Shown: piece by piece, positions 8,522 to 16,911 of the stretch
Numbering within the stretch: the stretch's first letter is position 1
Layout of the letters: each line of letters starts with the position of its first letter
Assembly: GCF_027853915.1 (NCBI RefSeq)
Contig: NZ_JAQGLA010000067.1
Coordinates: 1 to 44,853, forward strand
Length of the DNA: 44,853 nt
Direction: 5' to 3'
Source of the DNA: Saccharopolyspora oryzae
GTDB taxonomy: Bacteria; Actinomycetota; Actinomycetes; Mycobacteriales; Pseudonocardiaceae
Translations under genes and position numbers: made by a program
Notes under the pieces: model-generated
Databases searched by the model: none
What the model was told of the DNA's origin: nothing
Seen by the model: only the letters and a program-made list of their open reading frames with translations

Positions 8522-8794
8522 ATGGAGCGGATCGGCGTGCGCGAACTGCGGCAGAACGCCAGCCGGTACCTGAGACGAGTCGCCGCCGGCGAGTCGATCC
8601 TGGTCACCGACCGGGGCCGCACCGTCGCGGTGCTTGCTCCGCCCACTCGTGACCAAGCCCTGTACGACGAGCTCGTCGCGGCCGGGGAGCTGGTGCCCGG
8701 CGATGGCGGCGAGCTGCCCGACCCGTTGCCCGCGGCGCCGACCCCGAGCGTCTCCGACCGGCTGCTGCGCAGACGTGAACAGGAGCGGTTTTGA
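8522..8794 (+). CDS. vapB: Antitoxin, Phd/YefM (VapB-like)
   Basis: A 90-residue type II antitoxin. The N-terminal Phd/YefM DNA-binding fold is clear (MERIGVRELRQNASRYLRRVAAGESILVTDRGRTVAVLAP at 1-40), and the C-terminal part (DRLLRRREQERF) would be the toxin-binding segment. It neutralises the PIN ribonuclease encoded next and probably represses its own promoter through the palindrome at 8485. The stop codon overlaps the toxin start by 4 nt (TTGA), which couples translation. The pair lies between the PBP and map genes, where M. tuberculosis carries a VapBC pair (from memory, vapBC23). Confidence 0.9.
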   Translation: MERIGVRELRQNASRYLRRVAAGESILVTDRGRTVAVLAPPTRDQALYDELVAAGELVPGDGGELPDPLPAAPTPSVSDRLLRRREQERF

Positions 8795-9186
8795 TCTACT
8801 TCGATTCCTCCGCGCTGATCAAGCTCATCGCCCCCGAACCGGAGAGCAAAGCGCTGAGCCAGTGGGTGCGCGAGCGCTGGGAGCACCCCAGGGTCACCAG
8901 CGCGCTGTCCAAGGTCGACGTGCTGCGGACCTTCCGCGAGATCGGCCCGCACGCGGTGGACCTGGCCTCGATCATCATCTCCAAGATCGACCACCTGCCG
9001 GTCAAGCAGGACGTGCTGGACGCGGCGAGCGAGCTGCAGGCCGGGGTCGGTCCGGTCGACGCGATCCACCTGGCCTCGGCCTGCAAGATCAAGGACGGCC
9101 TGGTGGCCTATCTCTCCTACGACCCGGCCCTGCTGGCCGCGGCGGAGGAAGCGGGACTGGCCACCGCATCACCAGGCGCGAACTGA
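8791..9186 (+). CDS. vapC: Toxin, PIN-domain ribonuclease (VapC)
   Basis: A 131-residue PIN-domain endoribonuclease, the toxin of the pair. The acidic active-site residues are visible: Asp5 in IYFDSSALIKL, an acidic position near 43 in SKVDVLRTF, Asp91 in VGPVDAIHLASA, and Asp110 in LSYDPALLAAA. The TTG start at 8791 overlaps the antitoxin stop and is preceded by AGGAG with 6-nt spacing; no better start exists downstream of the first catalytic Asp. RNA target unknown. At the position of the second acidic residue the family usually has Glu, here Asp. Confidence 0.9.
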   Translation: MIYFDSSALIKLIAPEPESKALSQWVRERWEHPRVTSALSKVDVLRTFREIGPHAVDLASIIISKIDHLPVKQDVLDAASELQAGVGPVDAIHLASACKIKDGLVAYLSYDPALLAAAEEAGLATASPGAN

Positions 9187-9275
9187 CCGGGCAGCCCCAG
9201 CCGCACCGCCGGAGCGGGTGATCCGGCGGTCACCGCCCGGAGTTCGGCGCCAGCAGCGCGGTTAGAGTGGGGGAC

Positions 9276-10133
9276 ATGCCGGTTCGAGCTCCGTTGCAGC
9301 CAGGCGTGCAGACGCCTCGCCGCCCAGTCCCCGCGCACATCGAGCGTCCCGAGTACGTCGACAAGCCGGCCCCCAAGCGCGGCACCGACCCCGACGTGCA
9401 GCCGCCCGAGGTCATCGAAGCGATGCGGGTCGCTGGCAAGCTCGCCGCGCAGGCGCTGGTCGAAGCGGGCAAGGCGGTGCAGCCCGGCGCGACCACCGAC
9501 CAGGTCGACGCGGTCGTGCACGAGTTCTTCTGCGACCACGGCGTGTACCCGTCGACGCTCGGCTACCGGGGCTTCCCCAAGTCCTCCTGCACCTCGCTCA
9601 ACGAGGTGATCTGCCACGGCATCCCGGACTCGACGGTCATCGAGGAAGGCGACATCGTCAACGTCGACGTGACCGGCTTCGTCGGCGGCGTGCACGGCGA
9701 CACCAACGCGACCTTCATGGCGGGCGAGGTCTCCGAAGAGGTGCGCCTGCTGGTCGAGCGCACCCACGAGGCCCTGATGCGCGGCATCAAGGCGGCCAAG
9801 CCCGGCCGCCAGCTCAACGTGATCGGCCGCGTCATCGAGTCCTACGCCAAGCGCTTCGGCTACGGCGTGGTCCGCGACTTCACCGGCCACGGCATCGGCC
9901 GCTCCTTCCACAGCGGACTGGTGATCCTGCACTACGACGAGCCGTCGGTGCAGACCGTCCTCGAACCGGGCATGACCTTCACCATCGAGCCGATGATCAC
10001 CCTCGGCACCCACGAGTACGACATGTGGGACGACGGCTGGACGGTCACCACCAAGGACAAGAGCTGGACGGCCCAGTTCGAGCACACGATCCTGATCACC
10101 GAAGACGGCAACGAGATCCTGACGCTGCCCTGA
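9276..10133 (+). CDS. map: Type I methionine aminopeptidase
   Basis: Removes the initiator Met from nascent proteins; a cytoplasmic dinuclear metal enzyme. The metal ligands sit in VNVDVTGFVGGVHGDTN (Asp, Asp), GHGIGRSFH (His), FTIEPMI (Glu) and QFEHTILI (Glu). At 285 residues it has the N-terminal extension seen in actinobacterial MapB-type enzymes (PLQPGVQTPRRPVPAHIERPEY), which carries a proline-rich ribosome-proximal tail. ATG at 9276 is preferred to the in-frame GTG 9 nt upstream. It ends in a terminator shared with the convergent gene at 10231. Confidence 0.95.
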   Translation: MPVRAPLQPGVQTPRRPVPAHIERPEYVDKPAPKRGTDPDVQPPEVIEAMRVAGKLAAQALVEAGKAVQPGATTDQVDAVVHEFFCDHGVYPSTLGYRGFPKSSCTSLNEVICHGIPDSTVIEEGDIVNVDVTGFVGGVHGDTNATFMAGEVSEEVRLLVERTHEALMRGIKAAKPGRQLNVIGRVIESYAKRFGYGVVRDFTGHGIGRSFHSGLVILHYDEPSVQTVLEPGMTFTIEPMITLGTHEYDMWDDGWTVTTKDKSWTAQFEHTILITEDGNEILTLP

Positions 10134-10172
10134 TCGTCGGGGGAGGAGCGCTCGTCCTCCTCGGCTTGAACC

Positions 10173-10220
10173 GGAACTGCCCGGGTGGGCCACCGAACGG
10201 TGGCGCACCCGGGCAGTTCC
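10173..10220. terminator. Bidirectional terminator between map and the type VII module
   Basis: GGAACTGCCCGGGTG (10173-10187) is perfectly complementary to 10206-10220, and the loop itself contains GCCACC/GGTGGC. It lies between converging genes (map stop 10133, minus-strand stop 10231) and could serve both. Confidence 0.8.
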
Positions 10221-10230
10221 AGCTGGTCCG

Positions 10231-10878
10231 CTAGCGGCTGGACCGGCGTTCTTCCTTCGCCTTGCGGCGGGCTTCCTTGATCGCGGCGTACCGCTGCCGC
10301 GACGCCTGGCGGGCTTCGCGCTCCGCCAGTTCCTTCCGCTTCTTCGCGGCTCGTTCTTCCGGGGTGCCGTGGATCTTCTCCCAGAACTTGCGCTGCTCGG
10401 CCTGGGAGAAGCTCCACACGACGGATGTGGCCAACATCCAGAGCGCGGGCGGCAGCAGGACGATGAACGAAACGACGGAGATCGTCGTGGTGAAACCGGT
10501 GGAGTAGCCCTCCGCCGGGGTGTACGTCCGCTTCTCCGTGTTGATGTTGCTGCGGCCGCCGCCGTAACCCCAGGTCAGCCGCTTCTCCTTGCCGATGTCA
10601 TCGGGTGAGAAGAAGTTCATGTCCAGGGTCTGGGTCCAGGTGTTCCCCGTCTTGTCGTCCCGGATCGTGGCCGTGCAGCTCCAGTTGTGCCCGAAGCCGC
10701 GGCGCGTGATCGGCCCGGTGTCCTCGCAGGACTGCACGTAGGCCGTGCCGTTCGGGCGGTCGTGCTTCTCCGGGAACGAGAAGACGATCGTCAACCACGA
10801 CAGGACGATGGTGGCCACGACGACGAACCCGCCGAGCATCTTCGCCAGCCGGATGGCGATGTTGTCCGACTTCCACAC
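10231..10878 (-). CDS. Membrane protein of the type VII substrate module, DUF6346-like
   Basis: A 215-residue protein with one membrane helix near the N-terminus (about 14-34), an extracytoplasmic domain with paired cysteines (VQSCEDTGPITRRGFGHNWSCTA), a second membrane stretch (about 129-155), and a highly charged helical C-terminal tail (about 160-215) that probably is a cytoplasmic coiled coil. The cysteine motif recurs in the protein at 35339 (HCESTGPVSRAGLGWYWACDA), so the two are paralogues. I associate this motif with DUF6346, tentatively; function unknown. GTG start at 10878 with CGGAG upstream, 9 nt after the preceding gene in the operon. Confidence 0.65.
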   Translation of the reverse strand: MWKSDNIAIRLAKMLGGFVVVATIVLSWLTIVFSFPEKHDRPNGTAYVQSCEDTGPITRRGFGHNWSCTATIRDDKTGNTWTQTLDMNFFSPDDIGKEKRLTWGYGGGRSNINTEKRTYTPAEGYSTGFTTTISVVSFIVLLPPALWMLATSVVWSFSQAEQRKFWEKIHGTPEERAAKKRKELAEREARQASRQRYAAIKEARRKAKEERRSSR

Positions 10879-10887
10879 TCCGACCGC

Positions 10888-11997
10888 CTACTTCTGTTCC
10901 TCTTGGTTCTCCGCGGCGAGGTCCTTGCCGTCGTCCAGCGCGGCCGCACCCTTGGCCACCTCGTAGGTGGTCTTCGCGCGACCGCCGTCCGGGCCCATGT
11001 CGATGGTCGGCTTCTGCAGGAGGTCGCCCTGCGCCCACGGCTTGTACTCGGCGCCGCCCGCCTTGAAACCTGCCCAGGCGTCTTTGAGCCGACCGGTCGT
11101 CGAGCCCTGCAGGCCCTCCCCGAGCTCCTTCACGCCTTGACCGGTGACGGCCTTCTGGGCGTTGGGGTTGACGACGCTGGCGCTCGGCGCGTTGGCGAGG
11201 CCGCTGAAGAAGTCGTCGACCTTCGTCTTGAGCGACTGCCCGGCGGAGCCGAGCTTGTTCAGGACGTTGGACAGGTTCTTCAGGACGTCGGCGAGCTTGT
11301 CCATCCAGCCCTTGATCTTGCCCGCCCAGGTGATCGCGGTCTGGACGGCTTCGGCGATCATCCCGCCAGCGGCGATGCCCGCGGTGGCCACGGCCGCGGC
11401 ACCCCACTTGAGGACGATGGAGATGATCTCGCCGATGGCCCCGGCGATGAGGTCGCGGACGATTCCGCGCACGGCCCCGACCACGACCCCCGCGCCGTCC
11501 ACGGCGGCCTTCATGCCGTTGCAGGCCTCACCGAGCGCGTCGATGGTCTTGGCGGTGTCCTCGCCGAGGGTGCGGTAGGCGTCTCCGGCCTTGCCCTCCC
11601 ACGCAGTGGTGCCCGCCGCGGATTGGCCGTACTCCTTGCCGGTTTCCTTGAGTTCCTTGCCGATGTTCTCCCAGGTGCTCGCCATGCCGCTGATGGCATC
11701 CGGGTTGCCCATCAGCGCGTCGAACGGCTCCCGCAGGAACGAGACGTTCTCCATCAGCCAGCCGACACCCCAGCTGGCCAGGGTGGCGAGCGGATCCGCG
11801 GCGAGGCCCACCGCATCGACGCCGGCGCCGAGGGCGTTCAGACCTGCGGAGTCCCAGTCGCCGTTCTGGATCGACTGGACGGTGCCGATGACGTTCTCGA
11901 CGCCGCCGGCACCGCTGGCGGGGTTGGCGGTCCCCTTCGCCTCGGATTCCTTCGAGGATTCGTCGGCCGTGACGACGAGATCACTTTCCGAACTCAA
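10888..11997 (-). CDS. WXG100-like / EspA-like type VII secretion substrate
   Basis: A 369-residue protein probably exported by an ESX system encoded elsewhere. An acidic N-terminus precedes helical segments, with a WEG turn (AWEGKAGDAYRTL, about 132-144) like the WxG of WXG100 proteins, followed by long hydrophobic helices (about 160-210) and an amphipathic C-terminal half. I see no enzymatic toxin signature at the C-terminus. The TTG start at 11997 overlaps the previous gene by 17 nt and has AAGGGGG upstream with good spacing. The paralogue at 37133 shares the WLMEN/WLMEH, FLRE/PLRE and WEG/WSG landmarks in the same order. Confidence 0.7.
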   Translation of the reverse strand: MSSESDLVVTADESSKESEAKGTANPASGAGGVENVIGTVQSIQNGDWDSAGLNALGAGVDAVGLAADPLATLASWGVGWLMENVSFLREPFDALMGNPDAISGMASTWENIGKELKETGKEYGQSAAGTTAWEGKAGDAYRTLGEDTAKTIDALGEACNGMKAAVDGAGVVVGAVRGIVRDLIAGAIGEIISIVLKWGAAAVATAGIAAGGMIAEAVQTAITWAGKIKGWMDKLADVLKNLSNVLNKLGSAGQSLKTKVDDFFSGLANAPSASVVNPNAQKAVTGQGVKELGEGLQGSTTGRLKDAWAGFKAGGAEYKPWAQGDLLQKPTIDMGPDGGRAKTTYEVAKGAAALDDGKDLAAENQEEQK

Positions 11998-12298
11998 CGG
12001 TCACCCCCTTGATGAAGTCGCTGTTCTCCTGGTCGGTCCGCTCGTACTCGGCTGCGGTCTCGTCCAGCGCGGTTTTGATCGCTTCCAGCGCTTTTCCGCC
12101 GGTCTCGATGGCGGATTTGGTGATTTCGCCCTGGGCGGTGCACTGCATCGCCAGGAATTGGCCGAAGATGCCGAAGGCGTTGCTGTCCATCGTCGTTTGA
12201 GCTGCGCCGTGCGCTGCGTTCACGCGGTCGGCGAAGCCCCGGACCTGGTTGCTGTGCTCCTTGATCACCGGCACGTCGGCCTTGAAGCCGTCGCTCAT
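11981..12298 (-). CDS. EspC-like type VII secretion protein (DUF2580 type)
   Basis: A 105-residue helical protein resembling ESX-1 secretion-associated EspC proteins. The helix-turn-helix hairpin has the conserved NAFGIFGQFLA segment (40-50), and the C-terminal tail carries the YxxxD secretion motif (YERTD, Tyr85 to Asp89). In known systems that motif targets a substrate pair to the ESX ATPase; here the partner would be the WXG100-like protein encoded next. The ATG at 12298 overlaps the YbaB stop (ATGA). The protein at 36823 has the same motifs at the same residue numbers. Confidence 0.8.
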   Translation of the reverse strand: MSDGFKADVPVIKEHSNQVRGFADRVNAAHGAAQTTMDSNAFGIFGQFLAMQCTAQGEITKSAIETGGKALEAIKTALDETAAEYERTDQENSDFIKGVTVEFGK

Positions 12299-12729
12299 CG
12301 CAGGAAGCTCCCGCCGTTGTCGTAGTCGTCGTCCTCGTCGGGTTGGGCCGGGCGCTTCGGAGCCTCGTCCGGGTCGGTCCCGTCGCCGGTGTAACCGTGC
12401 GGGAGGCTGCTCTTGACGAAGTCCAGCGCCGTGCCGTCACCGACGAACTGCTGCATGACCTCGACCATCTGGCCCGCTGCCTGGCGCTGGGCCTGGCGGA
12501 CGCATTCCATGATCGTCGCCGCGACCTGGTCGGGCTTGGGGTGCGGGAAGTCGCGGCTGAACTCGATGTCCTCCAGCGCACCGCTGCTGTTGACCCGGAC
12601 CGTGATCTGGCCGTCGCGGGACGTCGTGGTGGCGCCGAGTTGCGACAGTTCCGACTTCGCGCGGTCGGTGTCCTCCTTGAGCTGCTGCAGCTTGGTGTTG
12701 TACTGGGTCAGCCAATCGTCTGGATGCAT
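12295..12729 (-). CDS. YbaB/EbfC-family protein, first gene of the type VII module
   Basis: A 144-residue protein. The N-terminal coiled coil (about 1-35) and the central beta segment (ITVRVNSSGALEDIEFS) match the YbaB/EbfC family, which in its basic form binds DNA. Here it is followed by an acidic, proline-rich tail (TDPDEAPKRPAQPDEDDDYDNGG), so binding to nucleic acid is not assured; in actinobacteria such proteins often lie next to EspC/WXG100 genes. ATG at 12729 with GGGG upstream. The gene is divergent from cobQ. The paralogue at 36388 has the same layout, with an acidic tail ending in DYDDEPPQTFLR against DYDNGGSFLR here. Confidence 0.8.
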   Translation of the reverse strand: MHPDDWLTQYNTKLQQLKEDTDRAKSELSQLGATTTSRDGQITVRVNSSGALEDIEFSRDFPHPKPDQVAATIMECVRQAQRQAAGQMVEVMQQFVGDGTALDFVKSSLPHGYTGDGTDPDEAPKRPAQPDEDDDYDNGGSFLR

Positions 12730-12845
12730 CGTTCCCCTACTCGACGTGCCCGGGCGTTGCGGGAAGGGTAGAGGAGTGCTTCCGGAATTATGCGACTTCG
12801 CGGACATTTGCGCGGGCAATTGGGGCGATCAGGTAGGAAATACTC

Positions 12846-14366
12846 GTGAATGCGTTGTTGGTGGCTGGGACCACTTCTGATGCCGGGAAGAGCGTTGTCA
12901 CCGCTGGGATTTGCCGGTGGTTGGCCCGGAGCGGGGCTCGGGTTGCTCCGTTCAAGGCGCAGAACATGTCCAACAACTCCGTCGTCACCGCTGATGGCGG
13001 CGAGATCGGGCGGGCTCAGGCCGTGCAGGCCGCGGCGTGCGGGCTCGAGCCCTCCGTGCGGTTCAACCCCGTGCTGCTCAAGCCGGGTAGCGATCGCAGT
13101 TCGCAGGTCGTCGTGCTCGGGCGGGTTTCCGGTGAGGTGACCGCGATGTCGTACCGGGCTCGCAAGGCCGCGCTGCTGGACACCGTCGTGTCCACATTGG
13201 AGGAACTGCGGGCCGAGTTCGACCACGTCATCTGCGAGGGGGCCGGTTCGCCCGCCGAGATCAACCTGCGGGCCAACGACATCGCGAACATGGGGCTGGC
13301 GCAGGCCGCTGGATTGCCGGCGCTGGTGGTCGGCGACATCGACCGGGGTGGCGTGTTCGCGCAGCTCTTCGGCACTCTCGCGCTGCTGGACGCGGCCGAT
13401 CAGGCGCTGATCGGCGGGTTCGTGATCAACAAGTTCCGGGGGGATCCGGCGCTGCTGGAACCCGGGCTGGACCAGCTGCGGGCGTTGACCGGACGTCCGG
13501 TGCACGGTGTGCTGCCGTGGGCCGAGGACCTGTGGCTGGACGCCGAGGACTCGCTGTCCTACGCCGCGGACGGGGTGGTCGGACGGCCCGCTCCTCCGCG
13601 CGGTGAGCAGTGGTTGCGGGTCGCGGTCCCGCGGTTGCCGCGGATCTCCAACGCCACGGACGTCGAAGCGCTGGCCGCCGAGCCGGGTGTTTCGGTCCGG
13701 TTCGTCACCGAGCCCTCCCGGCTGGCCGACGCGGACCTGGTGGTGCTGCCCGGATCCAAGTCCACCGTCGCCGATCTGGCCTGGCTGCGCAGCAGCGGAC
13801 TGGCCGACGCGATCCTCGCGCACGCCCGCGCGGGGCTGCCGGTGGCCGGGATCTGCGGCGGCTTCCAGATGCTGACCCGGCGCATCCACGACGAGGTCGA
13901 ATCGGGCTCCGGCGCGGTCGACGGACTCGGGCTGCTGGACGTGGAGATCGAGTTCGAGATCCGGAAAACGCTGGCGAGGCCCAGCGGGAACGCGTTCGGC
14001 GAACCTGTTTCGGGCTACGAGATCCACCACGGCGCACCTCGCCGCCGCGGCGACCTCGAGCCGCTGGTCACCACGTCGGACGGGCAGCCAGAGGGCGGGA
14101 TCGCCGAATCCGTGCTCGGCACGCACTGGCACGGGCTGTTCGAGAACGACGCCTTCCGGCGCGCGTTCCTGCGCTGGGCGGCGCGGCGTTCTGGGCGGGA
14201 CGGCTTCGAACCGGCCGACGACACGGTGTTCGCCGACATCCGCGCCGGACAGCTCGACCTGCTCGGCGACCTGGTGGAGAAGCACCTGGACACCGATGCC
14301 CTGCGCCGGTTGCTGGACGGGGGAGTGCCCGCCGGGCTGCCGACGGTTCGCCACGGTCTGAACTGA
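12846..14366 (+). CDS. cobQ: Cobyric acid synthase (glutamine-hydrolysing)
   Basis: Amidates side chains b, d, e and g of adenosylcobyrinic a,c-diamide in cobalamin synthesis. The N-terminal ATP-binding domain (ALLVAGTTSDAGKSVVTAG, FKAQNMSNNSVV) and the C-terminal class I-like glutaminase domain are intact; the catalytic Cys is in GICGGFQML and the His in GTHWHGLFEND. Length is 506 residues, normal. GTG start at 12846 is nearly leaderless: a TAGGAA/AATACT stretch lies just upstream. No cobalamin riboswitch is visible before it. It is separated by 20 kb from the other cob genes of the window. Confidence 0.95.
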   Translation: MNALLVAGTTSDAGKSVVTAGICRWLARSGARVAPFKAQNMSNNSVVTADGGEIGRAQAVQAAACGLEPSVRFNPVLLKPGSDRSSQVVVLGRVSGEVTAMSYRARKAALLDTVVSTLEELRAEFDHVICEGAGSPAEINLRANDIANMGLAQAAGLPALVVGDIDRGGVFAQLFGTLALLDAADQALIGGFVINKFRGDPALLEPGLDQLRALTGRPVHGVLPWAEDLWLDAEDSLSYAADGVVGRPAPPRGEQWLRVAVPRLPRISNATDVEALAAEPGVSVRFVTEPSRLADADLVVLPGSKSTVADLAWLRSSGLADAILAHARAGLPVAGICGGFQMLTRRIHDEVESGSGAVDGLGLLDVEIEFEIRKTLARPSGNAFGEPVSGYEIHHGAPRRRGDLEPLVTTSDGQPEGGIAESVLGTHWHGLFENDAFRRAFLRWAARRSGRDGFEPADDTVFADIRAGQLDLLGDLVEKHLDTDALRRLLDGGVPAGLPTVRHGLN

Positions 14367-14417
14367 CACCGCGGCGGATCCGGGCCTTTCCGGTGTGACG
14401 CGGGTAACGTCGTCGGC

Positions 14418-14660
14418 ATGGCTGCCGAGTTCAGCGTTGACGAAGCCCGCGAGCGGTTGGTCGAGCTCCTGGACCGCGCCGAGTCCGGGGAGGAAATCGT
14501 GATCACCCGGTTCGGCGCGCCGTCGGTCCAGCTGGTGCCGGCGCAAGGCCGATCAGGTGGCGGCTTCGCCGCCGGCGTGATCGCAGCTTCCTGGGTCGTG
14601 CCCGCCGGTGCGGAGGCCTTCGACGTCGGGACCGACTACTGGCCGGACCCCTCGGCCTGA
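14418..14660 (+). CDS. Orphan Phd/YefM-type antitoxin
   Basis: An 80-residue protein with a clear Phd/YefM N-terminus (FSVDEARERLVELLDRAESGEEIVITRFGAPSVQLVPA). The following part is Gly/Ala-rich and ends in FDVGTDYWPDPSA, which looks like a short toxin-binding tail. No PIN or RelE toxin gene follows: the next 180 nt are dispersed element copy C and then the convergent GntR gene. It may be a solitary antitoxin, a leftover of a pair, or may work with a toxin elsewhere. It starts 51 nt after cobQ and may be cotranscribed. Confidence 0.75.
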   Translation: MAAEFSVDEARERLVELLDRAESGEEIVITRFGAPSVQLVPAQGRSGGGFAAGVIAASWVVPAGAEAFDVGTDYWPDPSA

Positions 14661-14679
14661 ATGCCTGTTGGTGGTCGTC

Positions 14680-14845
14680 TTGCTCGGGTGGTCGCTTAGC
14701 GGAACCTGAGTGCTTCCCTGGACTGCGGGTGCCCCTCCTGATGTATGCCCGATACACGGCGGAGGGGCCGTCCTCGCCAGGAAACCACTCAGAACCCGCC
14801 AATGGTTGCTTTGCTGGGGTGGCCCAAGCGGCTGCCGCCGCTTAC
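14680..14845 (-). repeat. Dispersed structured element, copy C (most diverged)
   Basis: It keeps the architecture with different bases: CGGGT (14685-14689) with ACCCG (14794-14798); CTGAGTGCTTCCCTGG (14706-14721) with 14777-14792, one C-A and one C-C mismatch; GCCCCTCC (14731-14738) with GGAGGGGC (14761-14768), perfect and different from copy B; TGTAT/ATACA (14742-14756); terminal hairpin AAGCGGC (14826-14832) with GCCGCTT (14837-14843), again perfect and different. The stop codon of the GntR gene (14842-14844) lies inside the last arm. Confidence 0.83.
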
Positions 14846-15573
14846 TCAGGCGCGGACGGCTTCGCCGACAGATTCTCTGGGCTCATCTGGGCGAGCAGCT
14901 CGTCCAGGAACCCGCCCGCTTCTTCCGCTGCTCGCCGCGGGTCGCCGTCGCGCACCGCGGTGAGCAGTGCCGTGTGCGAGACGTGCTGCTCCGGCGGGAT
15001 CTCCGGGTTGAAGGTGGTCGCCACGCTGGAGGTCACCGCCTCGTGGATCCCGGCGTAGAGCGAGATCAGCACCGGGTTGTGCGAGGCCGCGACCAGGCGC
15101 CGGTGGAACTCGGCGTCGGTGGTGATGACCGCTGCGCTGTCCCGGTCCTGCACGGCGGCGTCCCGCTGGCTGAGGCAGTCCGACATCTCCCGCAGGTCGC
15201 CCTCGGTGCGCGCCCGGGCGGCCAGCCGCGCGCCCTCGACCTCCAGCGCTCGCCGCACCTCCAGGACCTGCTGCAGCTCGGGTCCGCACAGCTTGCGGAC
15301 GGCGCCGGAGATCTCGTTGGTCGCGCGCACGAACGTGCCATCGCCCTGCCGGACCTCGAGCAACCCCGCGTGGGAGAGCGCGCGCACCGCTTCGCGGACG
15401 GTGTTGCGCCCGACGCCGAGGGCTGCCACCAACTCGGCCTCCGGCGGGATCTTCTCGCCCAGCGGCCATTCCCCGGACGTCACGAGTTCGCGGATCTGGG
15501 CGATGACCTGATCGACCAGCCCGGTCCGCTTGGCGGTGACCAAAGGCACTGACAGGTCCTTTCGTCCAAACAT
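14842..15573 (-). CDS. GntR-family transcriptional regulator, FadR subfamily
   Basis: A 243-residue DNA-binding regulator. The winged helix-turn-helix spans about 15-80 (IPPEAELVAALGVGRNTVREAVRALSHAGLLEVRQGDGTFV), and the all-helical FCD effector domain about 95-235, with the metal/ligand residues in TDAEFHRRLV, SLYAGIHEAV and SHTALLTAV. It is divergent from the CynX-type transporter at 15599 with 25 bp between them, so it very probably controls that gene and itself. ATG at 15573 is used; a GTG eight codons in (VPLVTAKRTG) with AAAGGAC upstream is the alternative. Its 3' end runs into the terminal hairpin of element copy C. Confidence 0.9.
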   Translation of the reverse strand: MFGRKDLSVPLVTAKRTGLVDQVIAQIRELVTSGEWPLGEKIPPEAELVAALGVGRNTVREAVRALSHAGLLEVRQGDGTFVRATNEISGAVRKLCGPELQQVLEVRRALEVEGARLAARARTEGDLREMSDCLSQRDAAVQDRDSAAVITTDAEFHRRLVAASHNPVLISLYAGIHEAVTSSVATTFNPEIPPEQHVSHTALLTAVRDGDPRRAAEEAGGFLDELLAQMSPENLSAKPSAPE

Positions 15574-15598
15574 CCTACGTTTGACATACTAGTCCGTG
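15574..15598. promoter_or_regulatory. Divergent promoter/operator between GntR and MFS genes
   Basis: Only 25 bp separate the two starts. TTGACA is seen at 15581-15586 on the plus strand and TAGTAT on the minus strand at 15590-15585, placed to give a near-leaderless regulator mRNA. Both promoters and any GntR operator must share or flank this short stretch, which suggests mutual control. Confidence 0.4.
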
Positions 15599-16900
15599 AT
15601 GTCCACCGAGTCACGAACCCAGCCTGCCCCCGACCACGTGGCTGATCAGGATGCCACCCGACGCCCCGCCGACGTGCACCCGGACGCGCTCACGCGCGAG
15701 AACGACGGTGCCGCGGAAACGGTCGAACCGAACCGGCACCTCGCGGTGGCCGGCGGCGGCCTGCTGCTCGCCGGTGTGGCCCTCGCGGCGGCGAACATGC
15801 GCCCCGCGGTCACGAGCCTGGCGTCGGTGCTCGGTGAGGTGCGGGACTCGCTCGGCGCGTCCAGCACCTGGGCGAGCATCGTGACGTCCGTGCCCACGCT
15901 GTGCTTCGGCGTGGCGGGCATCGGTGCTCCGCTGCTGGCGCGGCGGATGGGCATCAACAAGGTCGTCGGCCTCTCGCTGGCCGTGCTGACCGCCGCGATG
16001 CTGCTGCGGACCGTCGGCGGCACGTGGACCGTGCTCGGCGGGACCGTGCTGGTGTGCGCGGCGATCGCGATGTGCAACGTGCTGATCCCGGTGGTGGTCA
16101 AGGAGTCGTTCCCGACCCGCGTCGGGATGGCGACCGCGCTCTACACGACTGCGATGGCCGCCGGCGGCTCGACCGGATCCGCGCTGACGCCGTACTTGAA
16201 CTCGGCCACCGGCAGCTGGCGGCTCGCGCTGGCGACCTGGGCAGTGGTGGCGCTGGCCGCGCTGTGCGTGTGGGTTCCGGCGACCGCGCGCCGCTCGTCG
16301 GGGCGCCAGGTGACGGCGTCGTCCGGGCCGCGGCGCTCGCTGATGCGCAGCCCGCTGGCGTGGGTGATCACCGGGTACTTCGCGCTGCAGTCGCTGGTCG
16401 CCTACGTCGTGATGGGCTGGCTGCCCGAGGTGTTCAAGGGCGTCGGGATCGACGGCACCACCGCGGGCATGCTGCTCGGCCTGTTGCTGCTGGTCGGCGT
16501 GCCGATCAACATGATCCTGCCGCCGCTGGTGACCAAGACGCGCAGCCAGTCCGGCTGGGCGATCGGGCTGGCGGCGCTGACCATCACCGGCCTGCTCGGG
16601 CTGCTGCTCGCGCCGCTGACCATGCCGGTGGTGTGGGCGCTGCTGATCGGCATCGGCATGAGCGCGTTCCCGCTGGCGCTGGTGCTCATCTCGCTGCGCA
16701 CGGCCAACGCCGCCGACACCGGCTCGCTGTCGGCGATGTCGCAGAGCATCGGCTACCTGATCGCGTCGTTCGGGCCGTTCCTGTTCGGCGTCCTGCACGA
16801 CGTGACCGGCGCGTGGTCGGCCTCGCTGACGGTCCTGGTGGCGATCGTCGCGATCCAGTCGGTCTTCGGAGTCATCGCGGGCCGCCCCCGCCACGTCTGA
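15599..16900 (+). CDS. MFS transporter, CynX/NimT type
   Basis: A 433-residue major facilitator. After a long hydrophilic N-terminal tail (about 1-50) come 12 predicted membrane segments. The first, AANMRPAVTSLASVLGEVRDSLGAS, is the hallmark of the CynX/NimT (cyanate, nitroimidazole) branch, and SLSAMSQSIGYLIASFGPFLFGVLHD is the typical late segment. The substrate cannot be told from sequence. ATG at 15599 follows an in-frame GTG at 15596; either could start translation. Controlled probably by the divergent GntR regulator. A strong terminator follows. Confidence 0.88.
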   Translation: MSTESRTQPAPDHVADQDATRRPADVHPDALTRENDGAAETVEPNRHLAVAGGGLLLAGVALAAANMRPAVTSLASVLGEVRDSLGASSTWASIVTSVPTLCFGVAGIGAPLLARRMGINKVVGLSLAVLTAAMLLRTVGGTWTVLGGTVLVCAAIAMCNVLIPVVVKESFPTRVGMATALYTTAMAAGGSTGSALTPYLNSATGSWRLALATWAVVALAALCVWVPATARRSSGRQVTASSGPRRSLMRSPLAWVITGYFALQSLVAYVVMGWLPEVFKGVGIDGTTAGMLLGLLLLVGVPINMILPPLVTKTRSQSGWAIGLAALTITGLLGLLLAPLTMPVVWALLIGIGMSAFPLALVLISLRTANAADTGSLSAMSQSIGYLIASFGPFLFGVLHDVTGAWSASLTVLVAIVAIQSVFGVIAGRPRHV

Positions 16901-16911
16901 CCCCAGAACCC

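Noticed and set aside
10888..11997. Polymorphic toxin in the WXG100-like proteins
   Set aside because: No nuclease, ADP-ribosyltransferase or other toxin motif is visible in the C-terminus of either paralogue, and no separate immunity gene is obvious.
12708..14546. 612-residue minus-strand frame opposite cobQ
   Set aside because: Antisense shadow of cobQ with no domain resemblance.
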